A stretch of 64,000 bases of DNA. Source: Capitella teleta (Eukaryota > Annelida > Polychaeta > Capitellidae). The stretch lies in the NCBI GenBank assembly GCA_000328365.1, contig KB294813.1, positions 212,754-276,753 of the forward strand. The letters are read 5' to 3'. This document shows positions 47,121 through 60,200 of the stretch, piece by piece. The notes beneath the pieces were generated by a model that did no database searches, was not told the DNA's origin, and was given only the letters and a program-made list of their open reading frames with translations. The translations under genes were made by a program, and so were the position numbers. The stretch's first letter is position 1, and the number at the start of each line of letters is the position of its first letter.

Positions 47121-49923
47121 CCTAGCTCAGTCCTGACCACACAGAATATGATGTAACAGAAGCTGATACCTTGGAGGAGACCTACCACTGCCTTTTGACC
47201 TTTTGACCATGGCCTGGTACGAACCCAACGATGGCTATAAGTCGGGAGTTCCCTCTGGCAAACAACAAGCCTAAATGCTCATATGCTCGATCGGTATATT
47301 AAATATAGCATGCAGCACACTATACAAACCCTGGATAGCTCATTTCGTTGGTTTTACTTATAAAAATACAAGCATTGTGAGTAGCTTACGATTGTACATG
47401 AGGTACTTATCAGTGTTACTGCAGCCGGTGGCGTCTGAACTTTTGATCGCATCTCGTCGCACGAAGGCAGTTTACGCTGATTGGCTCTTTTCCTCTCTGT
47501 ATGTAAATTCAGTCAAGTAAATACACCTGGAATTATATTAATTGTGCTAATTGTGTTGAACTATAAATGCGAGTCACATCTTGATTCTTTAGAATTTATA
47601 TTAGGTTATATATCAATGTATACTAGTATTGTTTTGATGTTTGTTTGTTTGTTTTTGTTTGTTTTTGTTTTTTGTTTTTTTTTCAGAAAAAAAAAACACA
47701 GCCTATGAGCATATCAATAGGGGGCGAGGCAGCATGCGATTTCTCTTGAGTTCAGTTGGGTTCATGCGTGATATCCGGTATCAAATATTCAATAGACATT
47801 AGCCACAGTAAATACAATAAAAACAGCCTCAATTATTATACTCAGATAATATGAGTACACGTAATTCAGCAATTTTACACATGTACATCAATTATTTAAT
47901 TAAATTCAATCAAAATTAGGTCTGCATCTTCACTGTGCATCCTCATGATTACAGAGGCGCGCAACACTGTTTCTAATACACAGTCTGAATGCAGGCTTCC
48001 TCGTCGGGTGTAATAATTTATTATGAAATCATTTTGCCACCGAATTCAAAATAATAGCCAAAAATAAGAATGTGAGATAAAAATCTAGCAAGCAAAACCC
48101 AATCCTCTGGTGAGATCATTGGTAGGGACAGATGAAGGAAATAGCCGAAGGAGAAAACGAAATCAGAAAACTTCTATGTATATTATTCCCAACGGTTGCA
48201 TCGCTTTTGAGGGAACTTCAACTGGTTCGACTAGGAACCTTATATTTAATTAATACCAATGCAGTCAGCTTGCGTGTTTTCCTTTGGCACGCTTGATGAT
48301 TTTAATCTTAGTGGATGAAGTCCAGAACTACCGTCCAGTGATGCCGGATTTTTAACGATGCATGTGTTTTGCTCGTGGCTGCATTGTGATTGTGTTTATA
48401 TGTTAGCGAATCAGAGATCAGCTCAAACAGCAATGCTTTTGGCGGCGACGATAAGCTGCCGCATCCGAGTTATACGACGAAATGCTCAGCAGGCAGACAC
48501 CACGAGCTGGCTCTCTTAATTTGCATGTAAAATGTTTGGTTGGGCTACAACGGTTATGAACCATTTCAGTTTAAATCCACTGTATTCCTCTTAATTATTT
48601 AGACCTCTAATACACATTGTAGGTATATTTACCAATCACTATACATGTATAGCTATAATACGTCAGATCATATCATATTAGGCGTACGAATGTGGAGTAA
48701 GCAAACCCTTCATAATTATTCGGTTAAGAATATCGATTTACAATTAACATTGCTCTGTTCTTCCTCAATTCATTGCAGATGCAAGCAGAGCAATTTGTTT
48801 ACCACCCTGCAGGGGAAAAAACATGCCGAGAAAAGAGCTTTCAAATCCAAGGTCTTCAATGCTATAAATCGGCCACCGAACACCATTGGCTGAGAGTAGC
48901 ACTTAATTTGCGCTGGCGTGTGGAGTTGTGTGCTGCGCGTCTTGTACTAGGTGCTAATGTGCCCCAGGTTTGTCTAAGCGTTTATTGCGGGTGATAAACT
49001 GGCCTGAACTCTCTGGGGGTTCGTATGCATAACGCCTCCATTGTCGCAGCCCATGTGCTACCGTGCAAATCGTGGATGCTTGATACACATGACCAGTTTT
49101 AGCGCCAGTCTACGAGATATAATGTAGGGCAGCGTCCATATAAGGGAAGCTTTTGAGGAGTTCAAAAGGTGCATTCGCTGGTATATCTTTAGCCGCCATT
49201 CATATGATTAGGCTTACCTGCAATTTGGCTCTGCTGTCTGTACCCACCCACCAGCTAACATGCACACAACCACTGCAGCAGCATGTGAACCCAAAATAGC
49301 CAATTCGCATTGTGCGCGCGTAATGAATGATTTTACCCCTAGATGAAAGTAGTTCTATTTTTATACAGCCACTCACCCCGGGGTGTCCATTTGCAGATGC
49401 TCTTCCGGTTTCCTGGGGGTCATGACCTCTCGACCTTTTGGCCTACTACTGTTTCCCCTGGCAACGGTTTCTTGGTATGCCTCTCTGGGCATCCTGTAAG
49501 GATGCATGCTCACTCGAAATGTTCTCCCATACAAATGCTTCATTTACTTCATCCGCAATTCTTTTTTCTTCTTCTGCTCAGATGCTGAGTCGGCCTCGTT
49601 CTTAGTGTAATAACTTTTGCCTCGTGGCTGTAATAGCTGCCTTCTGCTGAGGTATATGAGCAAACCTGGGTTGGCTGTATCTGCCGTACTTGCCCATTAT
49701 TCATCTTAAGACTACCCCGATGAACTATTTTATGAATTATTTTACTACTGAAAGGCGCACGGAAGTTGAGACAGTGCAGTCGTATTGCAGCTTTGAATAT
49801 TGTTTGAAGTCATTGAAATATCTTACAGATGAAGTGAATTGGTTTTCTGTACCCCTATATTCACAAAACAATATTTTATTTCCAATAATAAATAAGACAC
49901 AACATCGTTGCAGCTTTGAACTT
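47121..49923. other. Spacer, no gene seen
   Basis: Left end is the 5' flank of the ankyrin/SOCS gene. GT-rich homopolymer stretches occupy about 47635-47690. Open frames such as 49343-49588 have no recognisable domain or splice consistency. The right end holds the 3' untranslated region of the chitin-binding gene. Confidence 0.4.
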
Positions 49924-52749
49924 TTAATTTCTTTTGAATTTCACCTGTCGAGTATTCTCTCGGACGGCTTGCCTTCTTCGTTTGGGACACCACCCTGTCT
50001 TCATGCATCTTGCTTGTTTGACGTCATAGACCTCCCCATTGGGGCAATGTCGAATCTCAGTAATTGTTCCATTCAAACATTTGAAATATACGTGACATGC
50101 TAGGAAGAGATCCGGATATGATCCATCTTTGAGCTGATTGCAGTCATCATTACGCGCACGTGTTCTGCTGGTGGCAGTGGTGCACCTCACCAATTTGCGT
50201 GGTCGACACGTGTCGGCGGTTTGATCAAAGAGGAAACCCTCTGGGCATTCGTATATAAGTGGATATCCCTTTGAGCAAACGACGAATCGCCTACAGCCCG
50301 TTGTGAAGTCGGTGTAGCGACCATCGTGGATTGACGTACAGTCAATGTATGTTCCAAGAAACCGTGGCTGCAGCTACGAATTAATATTGTCAATTAGGAT
50401 TGGTGGAATTTCAATTACACTTACTTCTTTGGAGCGAACACATGCCGTGGCTGCTAAACATAATGCTGGAGAAGAAAGACATTTACATCAGATGCATTAA
50501 TTAATCTTGCATAGGAAAATTAACCAACGATGAGCGGACATGTTGAATCGGCATACTTGCTTACCTGTATTCAGATGCCGGCCTTGAGAACGGCTTCAAT
50601 CGTCATAGTACTCTTATTAAAATTATATCCCTATTCGACGTGTTTTTGTTTGTTTGTTTGTTTGTTTTTTTTTTTTCATCTTTTAGATCTGACGTTATGT
50701 GTGATTGATGGCTTCACTTTGTCACCCTTAGGTTAGATATTACTAATTAGTGAGATAATTATTATAGATGAAGTCAGTGCATGCCTTACTAATAATTTAC
50801 TTTATTTTATGTCCCTATATACATGTGTGTCTGAATTGATATTTTAGAGTGACAAAAAAATTAACTTTGCCCATATAATTATATTTATGCATAAATCAAG
50901 ATCATTATATCACTCTATTTTAATTATTTGATATTATTTATATTCCTAACATGATACTACATTATCTCACTATAGGAATAAATGATGTTCTTTTGAGAAA
51001 ATACAATATTGAGCCCAAATTTGATCACTAAGTGTGTTTCAGTCAGTGTCGTTACACTGGTACAATCAAACTGTAACTCAGTGACAGTGCTATAGACTCG
51101 ATATTTGATATTCATTGAACTGAAATATGATACGAACATTTCGTATGCGCCCTCACAAAACTGAAGAAAACAAATATCAGTGAAGCTAATGAGGATTTAA
51201 TAGAATCTTAAATGGTCCAGATAGAGTCAAAATCCTATGTACCCGGTGCATTATGGGATATTCCCTTTATTTCAATTAATGAACGCATCTAATGACAATA
51301 CATGAGTTTGCAAACCCCGTGTGATTCTGTCAGAGCTCCAAGTTGTGTGTAATCCTCAATGATTTCATCCTAGTGTTTTTTTATATACTGTGAGGCTTCA
51401 TTATGATCGAGGCCTACATTTCCGCGTTTTGTTCCTAAATAACAAGACTGTTCGACATGAGATAGTTCGAAATATGTTCTTTTTTGATAATATTGACTCA
51501 GTGGTCGCATAATTCGGGCCTGCCTTATATTTATAAGTTAGATAACTGACTCGCATATACAGCAGGGTAGCGTGGCCGAGCGGTCTAAGGCGCTGGTTTA
51601 AGGCACCAGTCTCTTCGGAGGCGTGGGTTCGAATCCCACCGCTGCCAATTTTTTTAGACAATAAATCATTTTGCTATTAACTTAACAGCAAGTGATATCC
51701 AAGTCAACGAAATATTATTTAATTATGTCAGAGATTATACAGAGTGGGCCAAAAATAGTCTACATATTCCATGTTAAAGATTTCAATGCTTTCCTGTTAT
51801 ACGCATTTCTGAATGTTTCAAAACATATCGCAGTGTAAAAATCACAAAAAGATCAAATAAATAAATACTTGGATGATTAGTCTAACATGTCATGCTGCTA
51901 TTCCTATCATTTCTATTTCAATTTCATCAATGTTTATGTCGATTTATGCTCTATTTAACAATCGAACGCACTCATCAGTCCGCGATATTTCCACTTCGCA
52001 CGGCAAACGTGGGCCCCGGACCATGGATAAACTTCATTGAACGCATAAATAAGGCAACGCTCTCGTACTATTGTTTTATTTGAGAGTGCTATTGTTGTGA
52101 CAATAGCACTAATCTCCTAAGAAGTTTTTCTTCTAAAATCAATATAGAGCAGAAAGTTTGTATTGAAGCGCCATCCAAGAGATGACATTCCTTGATGCTC
52201 GTTCAGGGACTCATCTGATTTTGCTCTCTTCGGGATCACACACCACTTGATCGTCTTTAAATGTTCCTCCTTCATTCAAAATTGACGTTTCACTTGATTT
52301 CTTTAAATAAATAGGCACAGAATAACATAGTCAATCCATACCAGTTATTTCAAGGAATAATTGATACATATAAGCAAATTTGAGATGTTTTGTTGTTATA
52401 GCATGGAGTAGATAGGCTACATTTGGCTCACTCTGTATATTATGACAAATTAAGATTATATTATTCCCCTGGAAAACAAGGTCAATGCAAATGAAATGCT
52501 GATAATTTTTAATTTTGTTTTTAATTGGCTGATCGTGTAAACGATTTTTTATTTATTTTTTAACTTTTTCCACAAATGCATGTTTGACCACTCAAACGCA
52601 TTTGAACAATTTTAACATTTACAAGACTTGTTCGACCGATCCGAAAAATCAAGTTGAATGAACAAAACCACATAATTATATAAATGTACATCAGATATCA
52701 ACTCACCGAGTACCAGCGAAAAAGCCAGCCTGTTTCCACCTCCATCCAT
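49924..52749 (-). CDS. Secreted protein with two chitin-binding type-2 (CBM14, peritrophin-A) domains, 175 residues
   Basis: Exons (read leftwards) are 52749-52707, 50465-50425 and 50367-49924, phases agreeing. The signal peptide is split by intron 1: MDGGGNRLAFSLVL joins ALCLAATAC, ending near residue 22. Two six-cysteine domains follow. Domain 1 starts at Cys38 (DCTSIHDGRYTDFTTGC..FVVC..YEC..DTC..RC). Domain 2 lies at about 100-155 (DDCNQLKDGSYPDLFLACHVYFKC..RHC..ARCMKTGWC). Spacing fits CBM14, a fold binding chitin in peritrophic matrix, cuticle or immune lectins. The short basic tail (KRRRQAV...KFKRN) is not part of the domain. The exon 3 acceptor could lie six bases upstream (after TAG at 50374), adding LQ. 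A TATA box sits at 52784-52778. Intron 1 carries a tRNA-Leu and a MITE. Confidence 0.87.
51566..51647 (+). tRNA. tRNA-Leu (anticodon AAG)
   Basis: An 82-nt class II tRNA: acceptor GGTAGCG pairs with CGCTGCC, the A-box is TGGCCGAGCGG, the anticodon loop TTAAGGC carries AAG at 51600-51602, a variable arm (TCTCTTCGGAGG) follows, and the T-arm is GTGGGTTCGAATCCCAC. It is almost identical to animal tRNA-Leu-AAG. A run of seven T at 51649-51655 is a strong Pol III terminator. It lies antisense in intron 1 of the chitin-binding gene. Confidence 0.96.
51740..52435. mobile_element. Mariner-type MITE (about 700 bp)
   Basis: Imperfect terminal inverted repeats: CAGAGTGGGCCAAAAATAG at 51740 and the reverse complement of CTACATTTGGCTCACTCTG at the right end. 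TA flanks both sides (51738-51739, 52436-52437). TA duplication and the CAG-rich tips fit Tc1/mariner. No intact transposase frame inside. It sits in intron 1 of the chitin-binding gene. Confidence 0.6.
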
Positions 52750-52777
52750 GATGCCTCGCACTCTCTCCGACACCCTG

Positions 52778-52784
52778 ATTTATA
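52778..52784 (-). promoter_or_regulatory. TATA box of the chitin-binding gene
   Basis: TATAAAT on the minus strand, about 29-35 bp before the ATG at 52749. With usual TATA spacing the start site would fall only a few bases before the ATG. Confidence 0.5.
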
Positions 52785-53809
52785 CCCCATTGCAAGACAT
52801 GCCCCTCAGGCGCTTAGCCACCCACTTCCGGTGGCAACAATCGAGATAATAGCCTTGTCGTTTGCATCCCTCTCCACGAGGGAACTCCCGGTCCGTGTCA
52901 ACGCCGCTGGCGCTGCTTGCTCAAGTGACCTCTCGGAGGCGGGATGTTTACTACAGTTACTTCTTTCCCGGCCGCATGCCGAGGTCTGGGTCAACAATCG
53001 ACTTATTTATGCTTCCCGGTGTCATCGGAGGCATGGTGCCGAGCACCAAACACGGCACAAGTTGTGCGACTTGCCAGAATAGATGTGTACAGAAGAACTT
53101 CCCTCGAGATGACCATTGCACCGAGACAGTCAGTTTGTGGGATAAAGGGGGAGTTATCGGAGATATCCGTAAATTATTAATAGTTTAAAATCGATTTTGA
53201 ATTAGCGCGTAAATCAGGGGTTTGCACCATTTTGACGAAATCCTGCGTCACTCAAATTGGTGTCAAAAGTGATCACGCGACTTTCTGGGGAATTCAATGC
53301 TTGGAATTTTTATTTGGAAAGTTAACCTATATATTCAAGAAAAGATTCAACTATTTGTGATAACGGGGTTCTATATTAAGCCGAGAACTTTTCGAAAAAC
53401 CCTCGTATATCATGCAGTGCACGTTAATGGATTAAGATATATTACCTTATGGATCAGAAATGCATGCGATTCACCACATAATTGTGTTCGCATCATGTCC
53501 ACTGATCGTTCAATCCAGGTCCCTAAACTCCAACTTGATGGATATTTACGGTGGTTTGTGCTCAAAGTTAAACACACTGAGGCTATCCGCTTCATCCAGA
53601 TGAGTCTGTAGTAAGATTTCCTTAACTTCGTAGCATATGGAAATGTAATAATCAGTGGTAATGTGTAGCAGAGAATTATGAGTGGTCCTTGGGCAGATCT
53701 TCGAAGCACATCCATGTGTGCATAGATCAGAAGCAGCAGACAACTATAAAGTATCATTAATTTTAACATTTGCTTATATTCTTTCGGATAAGACCTCATC
53801 AAGATTAGT

Positions 53810-53940
53810 GCTGTTCAAGCTGTTCTCTCTCCAACCAGTCTAGGAGACGATCGTGGTCCAATATATCGAATGCTGCTTTCAAGTCAAGACAAACAGAATG
53901 CATAATATTATTATACAGTTGTTTCCAGATTCCGAAGTTA
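53810..53940 (-). pseudogene. LINE (non-LTR) reverse-transcriptase fragment
   Basis: The minus strand codes WKQLYNNIMHSVCLDLKAAF then DILDHDRLLDWLEREQL. LDLKAAFDILDHDRLL matches palm motif A of non-LTR reverse transcriptases (DLKKAFDTVDH..LL), including the catalytic Asp. The frame is lost on both sides and no endonuclease or YADD motif was found, so this is a dead fragment of about 130 bp. The clade is unresolved. Confidence 0.6.
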
Positions 53941-53965
53941 TTAATTATAAGCCATCAGACAACAA

Positions 53966-54025
53966 TTCACTGTTAGGCTAATAGACTGCAATCCCGTGAG
54001 AGCTGGGGGTCCTAAATTTGACCTC
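53966..54025 (+). mobile_element. Decayed SINE-like piece
   Basis: Shares GACTGCAATCC and GGGGGTC with the repeat at 44157-44255, in the same order and at similar spacing. The B-box has decayed. The call rests only on this partial similarity. Confidence 0.25.
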
Positions 54026-54209
54026 CGGCAACCCCTGCATAGAAACCAGACATAAGGGAAATACTTGCTTTTATTTAAGACTACTGGTACTCATAAAACC
54101 ATACAAATTCCTAAGCCCTAAACACGCTGAGTCTATATCAACATGCGATGCCAAGTTTGATGCAATACAGGTGCAACTAACAGGCACAATAAACAGTGAT
54201 CCAAAGCTC

Positions 54210-54215
54210 TTTATT
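54210..54215 (-). terminator. Poly(A) signal of the disordered repeat protein gene
   Basis: AATAAA on the minus strand, 26 bp after the TGA stop at 54241-54243. Confidence 0.6.
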
Positions 54216-54240
54216 AATGGACTAATTACATTCCGGAATT

Positions 54241-57200
54241 TCATTTCTTCCCTTTGTTCTTCCCCTTCCCTTTTGTGTTGCCCTTTCCAGCAGCACTGGA
54301 TTGGTTTCCTTTTGCTGTTTTCTTTCCCTTAACTTTCTTGGCATTTTTTTCCTGTTTTTTTTCAACTTTCTTTTCTTTGCTTTTTCCAGCTTTCTTTGCC
54401 TTATTATTGTCTTTTTTCTTCCCTTTGTCGGATTGTTGCTTCTTTCCAGCAGGTTTTTCAGGGGTTTTTTCTTTAGCTTTGTCTGCTTTCTTTTCATTTT
54501 TCTTTTCGGATTTTTTCCCTTTAAGATTTTTAGATTCATTTTTCTTTTCAGCATCCTTTTCAGAATTTTTGGATTTCTCTTCTTCCGATTTCTTCTCATT
54601 TTGCTTTTCAAGTTTCTTTCCCTTATTTCTTCTAAACATGTTTCCTTTATCCTTTTTTGCTTTCTTCTCATTTTTCTTTTCGGATTTTTTCTCTTTGTCT
54701 TTTTCAGATGTCGCTGCCTTATCTTTGTCTGTTTTCTTTTTAGATGTCGCTGCCTTATCTTTGTCTTTATCGTCTTCAGATTTGCTTCCTTTATCTTTGC
54801 CTGCCTTCTTTTCATCACTCTCTTCAGTTTTATTTCCTTCTTTTGGCTTTGATTCTTCTCCTTTATCAGATTTTTTCATCCCGATTGAGCTGATTTTCTT
54901 TTTAGCTTCTTTCTTCATATTCAGCATGCTCTTTTTAGCACCATTCATAACATTAACATTCGATTTGCTTCTTTTTTTTGCTAGTTCAGCATTAGGAGAG
55001 AGGGCATCCGTTCCTTGCTTTGTCGCATCTAGATTCTTGTTGTTCGCCATTTCTAATTTATTCTTCATCATGCTTTTATTTCTTATATGGGACCTTGATC
55101 TCTTTCCTGCGATGGCATTTGGCTTGAGCTGACTTCCTGCCTTTTCGACATCCATTGAATCCTTGCTATCTGGTGATTTTGAATCCTTTAAATCCATCTT
55201 GCTTTTCTTCATCATACTCTTCTTCCTTATGCGAGACCGTGATCGCTTTCCTGAGATGGCATTTGGCTTGAGCTGACTCGTTGCCTCTTTGTCATCCTTT
55301 GAGTCTTTGCTATCTGGTGATTTTGAATCCTTTAAATCCATCTTGCCTTTCTTCATCATACTCTTCTTCCTTATGCGAGACCGTGATCGCTTTCCTGAGA
55401 TGGCATTTGGCTTGAGCTGACTCGCTGCCTCTTTGTCATCCTTTGAGTCCTTGCTATCGGGTGATTTTGAATCCTTTAAATCCATCTTGCTTTTCTTCAT
55501 CATACTCTTCTTCCTTATGCGAGACCGTGATCGCTTTCCTGTGATGGCATTTGGCTTGAGCTGACTCGCTGCCTCTTTGTCATCCTTTGAGTCCTTGCTA
55601 TCTGGTGATTTTGAATCCTTTAAATCCATCTTGCTTTTCTTCATCATACTCTTCTTCCTTATGCGAGACCGTGATCGCTTTCCTGTGATGGCATTTGGCT
55701 TGAGCTGACTCGCTGCCTCTTTGTCATCCTTTGAGTCCTTGCTATCTGGTGATTTTGAATCCTTTAAATCCATCTTGCTTTTCTTCATCATACTCTTCTT
55801 CCTTATGCGAGACCGTGATCGCTTTCCTGAGATGGCATTTGGCTTGAGCTGACTCGCTGCCTCTTTGTCATCCTTTGAGTCCTTGCTATCGGGTGATTTC
55901 GAATCCTTTAAATCCATCTTGCTTTTCTTCATCATACTCTTCTTCCTTATGCGAGACCGTGATCGCTTTCTTGAGATGGCATTTGGCTTGAGCTGACTCG
56001 CTGCCTCTTTGTCATCCTTTGAGTCCTTGCTATCGGGTGATTTCGAATCCTTTAAATCCATCTTGCTTTTCTTCATCATACTCTTCTTCCTTATGCGAGA
56101 CCGTGATCGCTTTCCTGTGATGGCATTTGGCTTGAGCTGACTCGCTGCCTCTTTGTCATCCTTTGAGTCCTTGCTATCTGGTGATTTTGAATCCTTTAAA
56201 TCCATCTTGCTTTTCTTCATCATACTCTTCTTCCTTATGCGAGACCGTGATCGCTTTCCTGTGATAGCCGTGCTTGGGGCTTTATCCTTTTCGTTTTCAG
56301 GCTTGAGTTGATTTGCTGACTTTTTTTCATTCTTTTCATATTTATTTTCTGACGATTTTGAATTCTCCAAATCCATGTTGCTTTTCTCTATTAAGCTCTT
56401 CTTTCTCGTGTGAGTCCTTGATCTCTTTCCCAAGAGGTCAGTGTCTGAGACCTTGTTGTTTTTGTCATCAAGCTTGTTTTCCTTGTCTGTCTGTTTTTCA
56501 TCAGTCAAATCTTTGCTGTCTTTGGATTGAGAATCCTTGAAATCCTTCTCATTTTTTTTTGTCGTGCTTCTCTTTTGCAAACGTGATCTAGATAATTTGC
56601 CTAATAGACTTGTTCTTGGTTTTTTTTTGTCTTTTCTGCTTGGTTCGAGTGCACTTGCTGGATGTTTTTCACGGCCTGGAACCTCATTTGTTTCACTATC
56701 AGACTTGATTTGATCCACCGACTTCACTTCATCTCCTGAATTTTGGCTCTGTTGAGGTTTGGAAATCTTCAAATTCATCTTACTTTTCTTCGTAAAGCTT
56801 CGTTTTTGCATGCGTGACTTTGATTTATTATCGGAGAGAGAACTGCTCGGAGCCTCATTCGTGTCACTATCTAACATGGATGCATTTGCTGACTTCTTTT
56901 CTCTCCCCGAATCTTGTCCCTCTTGAGTTTTGCATTCCTTCGAACTAATCACACCTTTCTTTGTCAAGCTTCTCTTTGACTTTGATTTCTTGTCAGAGGG
57001 AAGACTGCCTGAAGCCTCATTCGTTTCATTATCTGACATTAATGCATTTGCTGGCTTCTCTTCATCCTCTGCATCTTGGCTTCCCTGTGGTTTGAAATCC
57101 TTTAAATCCGGCTTTTCTGCCTCAGCAGAAGAATTTAATCCAGACTTCAAATGAGCTTCCTCTTTTAGATCTCTTCTGTTGACATCATTTCTAAGAGAGA

Positions 57201-60200
57201 TTGAATCTGCTTTCTTGACTATTGACATGTCTTTTCTTTTGGTATCTGTATTGCCTTGGCTATCATTCTTTGTGATCCTCTTTCTTGTAAGATCATTTTG
57301 CTCAGGAGTGGCAGAGTCTTGGAGAATCGATTTGGGTCCATTCTCAGACTCTACATTCCAAGTTTGGGCCTCAGAACTGAACTGTTTGCTGAGAATCTTT
57401 CTTGCTTGCTCTTTTTCTCGTCTTTTTAAGGTATTGGTGTGAGTTTTTTTGCTTTTGTCAACTTCATCAATATCCTGATTTTGCCCCGTTCTGACATCCT
57501 CTTGCTTTATTTGAATTACATTTGGTACTTGATTTGATTTAATTGTTTCATTTAAGTCCTGATTATCCATCTCTTGCTTTTTGGCGATAATTCGCTGAAG
57601 AGCAGAAGAAGCCCTCCTGATAACAGATCGTCTTGATCCAATCAGAACGTCTTCTTTACAAGTATCGGCCTTCTCTTCCAGAATAATTTCATTAATGGAT
57701 GATCTTTTACCAGTCACTTTCTTCACAAGCGAGAGACTTCGATTTATGAATGAACCTCGCGAGGGAACTTTTGTGACCTTGCCAGTTTCTTCTCGTTTCT
57801 TTGGTGCATTCGATTTTTGACGTTGTAAGTTATTCTGAAGGGTAGGCACAGTGTCAGAAGTCACCGATTCTTTGAAGTCAGATTTTGGAACTTCTTCAAT
57901 TCGGTTAGAGAGAATATTGATTTCCTTACCCTGTTGTGCATTTGTCTTACTCTTGTTGCTGTCTGCTGGTAAAATTTGTATTGGTTCTTTGAAATCTGTT
58001 AGTTCAACGTGTGGCTCATTTTTGTGAATAAGGTTTTCTGTTTTTTGGCACTCAGGATTACTATGTTTGCTGGCGACTTCAATTATTTGTTCACCTGGTG
58101 CATTGGTCTTTTCATTCTGTTTTGCTTGAATTGATGAGTGTGATACTTGCATATCCATTCCACTGGGCTGACAGATGACAATGTTAGGAATGCCAATAGA
58201 AGCATTTGGAAGAGCCGGCGCTAGTGGAATTGCTGATTCCCCTGCTGGATGCTTCTTGTCAGGAAGGATGACTGAACCTGTTTTCTTCGTTAAAAGCTGC
58301 TGCACTATTTCTTGCTCTGCTTTTCTAACATTGTTTGTCGGAGGTTGCTCAACCAACACCTGTTTTGAAAGGCGAGTTTGAGAAATAGGCTTCGTTTCAA
58401 CATCTTGCTTTGCCTGCGAGATTTGAGGAATCTGTGACAAATTTTGCGATGGCTGCTTTGAATGACTCTCCGTTCGAGCTGGTAGACAATCACTTTGATT
58501 TATCTCCTTTGTCGACGCAAGTTGCGTTCTATTTGTAGGACTACTCACAGATTGTTGAGCATTGGTGCTTATGGGTAACTGCGGTGCTGTGTCAGATGAG
58601 CGTTTAAGTTCAAATGGGTTAGGGTGTGATTGCTTGCGAGGAGACTGAACTTGTATCGATGGTTCTGCATCTGCATCCTGCCTTGCGGATGGAATTTTTG
58701 GGATTTGGGCTTTTTGTTGAAGGTGAGGTTGATCTTTCTGGGCAGCTGAAATCAGATTCATCAACTGAGGTTTCATGATTCTCGGATCATTGTTGACAAT
58801 CTGAGACAAACGTTGAGATGGCAGCTTTGGGTGACTCTCCTTTACAGCTTGTTGGCGATCATATTGATTTATCCTTCCTGAATCGTTTTGGTTCGTAATT
58901 TGTGATGAACGTTTTGATGACAGCCTTGGCTGGTCCTCTCCAAACGTTGGTGGACCATTATTTTGGTTCACTTTTTTTGATGTGTGCTGGATTCTATCCA
59001 CAGAACTACATTTCTGTGATTGAGATCGAACACTTGTGTGTGCTTGAGTTAAAGCTGCTTGTGTTTCTGGGATATTGGAGCGTTTAATTTCAACAGGGTT
59101 TGGATTTGATAATTTACGAGGAGTTTCATCCAGTATTCCCAATTTAATTTGATCATTAGAGATCATTGCACCCCCGGTTAACATTGCATTTTGATGAATT
59201 TGTGATGACCGCTGCTGTGAGAAGTTTCTTGGAGATTTTTGGTTATTCAGAGCATCTGTTTTGTCATGGACGTGCTGATTTCCTGATCTTAATATATCTT
59301 GTGCTGATATTTGGTTGGGTTTTTCATTTGGATCATTGGGAATAGATGCTCTTATCAGCTGACCGTCGTGAGATGCTTGCCCAGGGGCCTGCATCATGTT
59401 CTGTGGTACCACCTTATCAGGCATATATTGTGTTTGTGTCTGTTCAAGAGGTTCCCTTGGAGGCAAGTTCATAGGACTAGCCTGAAATTGTTGATTGTAA
59501 TTAATTCCAGAGTATGACTGCTCTGGTACGTTTCGAGGAACTTCTTGATTTGTTGGCTGATATTGAGGCCATGGTTTCTCCTTTGCGTATTTTGGGATTC
59601 CTTTGTGCGATGTTTGTGCATGGCACGGTAGCCTTGGCACCCCATTTAAGCCTTTTTGCATTTGTTTGGGAGCTTGATACTGTAACTGTAATTTTGACTG
59701 TTCAGATGTTGGAAAGTATTGTGGCACTTCTTGCTGTGGTCCCCTGGTCTGGCAATTCATTCTCAGCTTTTCAGGCAAATATCTTGGAACCTCTTGGAAA
59801 TGCTGACCGTGAGACATTTTTGAGTGTTCTGGTAGGTATCTTGGAATTTCTTGAATTGAAGTTTGGGCTTGGTATGATGATCTGGGTTTTTCCGGTAGAT
59901 ATCTGGGTACTTCTTGTGGAGAGAAATTTGGCTCATATGCTGGTCTGGGCTTCTCTTGTAGATATCTGGGTACATCTTGTGAAGAAAAATTTGGCTTATA
60001 TACTGGTCTGGGCTTCTCTGGGAGGTATCTGGGTACTTCTTGTGGAGAGTAATTTGGCTCATATGATGGGCTGGGCTTCTCTTGTAGGTATCTGGGTACT
60101 TTTTGTTGAGAGAAATTTGGCTCATATGCTGGTCTGGGCTTCTCTGGGAGGTATCTGGGTACTTCTTGTGGAGAGTAATTTGGCTCATATGCTGGTCTGG

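Larger units (their letters stand above)
52790..54200. other. Repeat-bearing spacer
   Basis: The left part is the 5' flank of the chitin-binding gene and is locally GC-rich (about 52800-53050) without a recognisable product. The right part holds a LINE reverse-transcriptase fragment and a SINE-like piece. Confidence 0.4.

Noticed and set aside
51401-51661. Minus frame containing SGGIRTHASEETGALNQRL
   Set aside because: This is the well-known spurious peptide from reading a tRNA-Leu gene antisense.
54254-55132. 292-codon plus-strand Phe/Ser-rich frame
   Set aside because: Antisense of the Lys/Glu/Asp-rich tail of the disordered protein; the composition follows from AAG/GAA codons read backwards.
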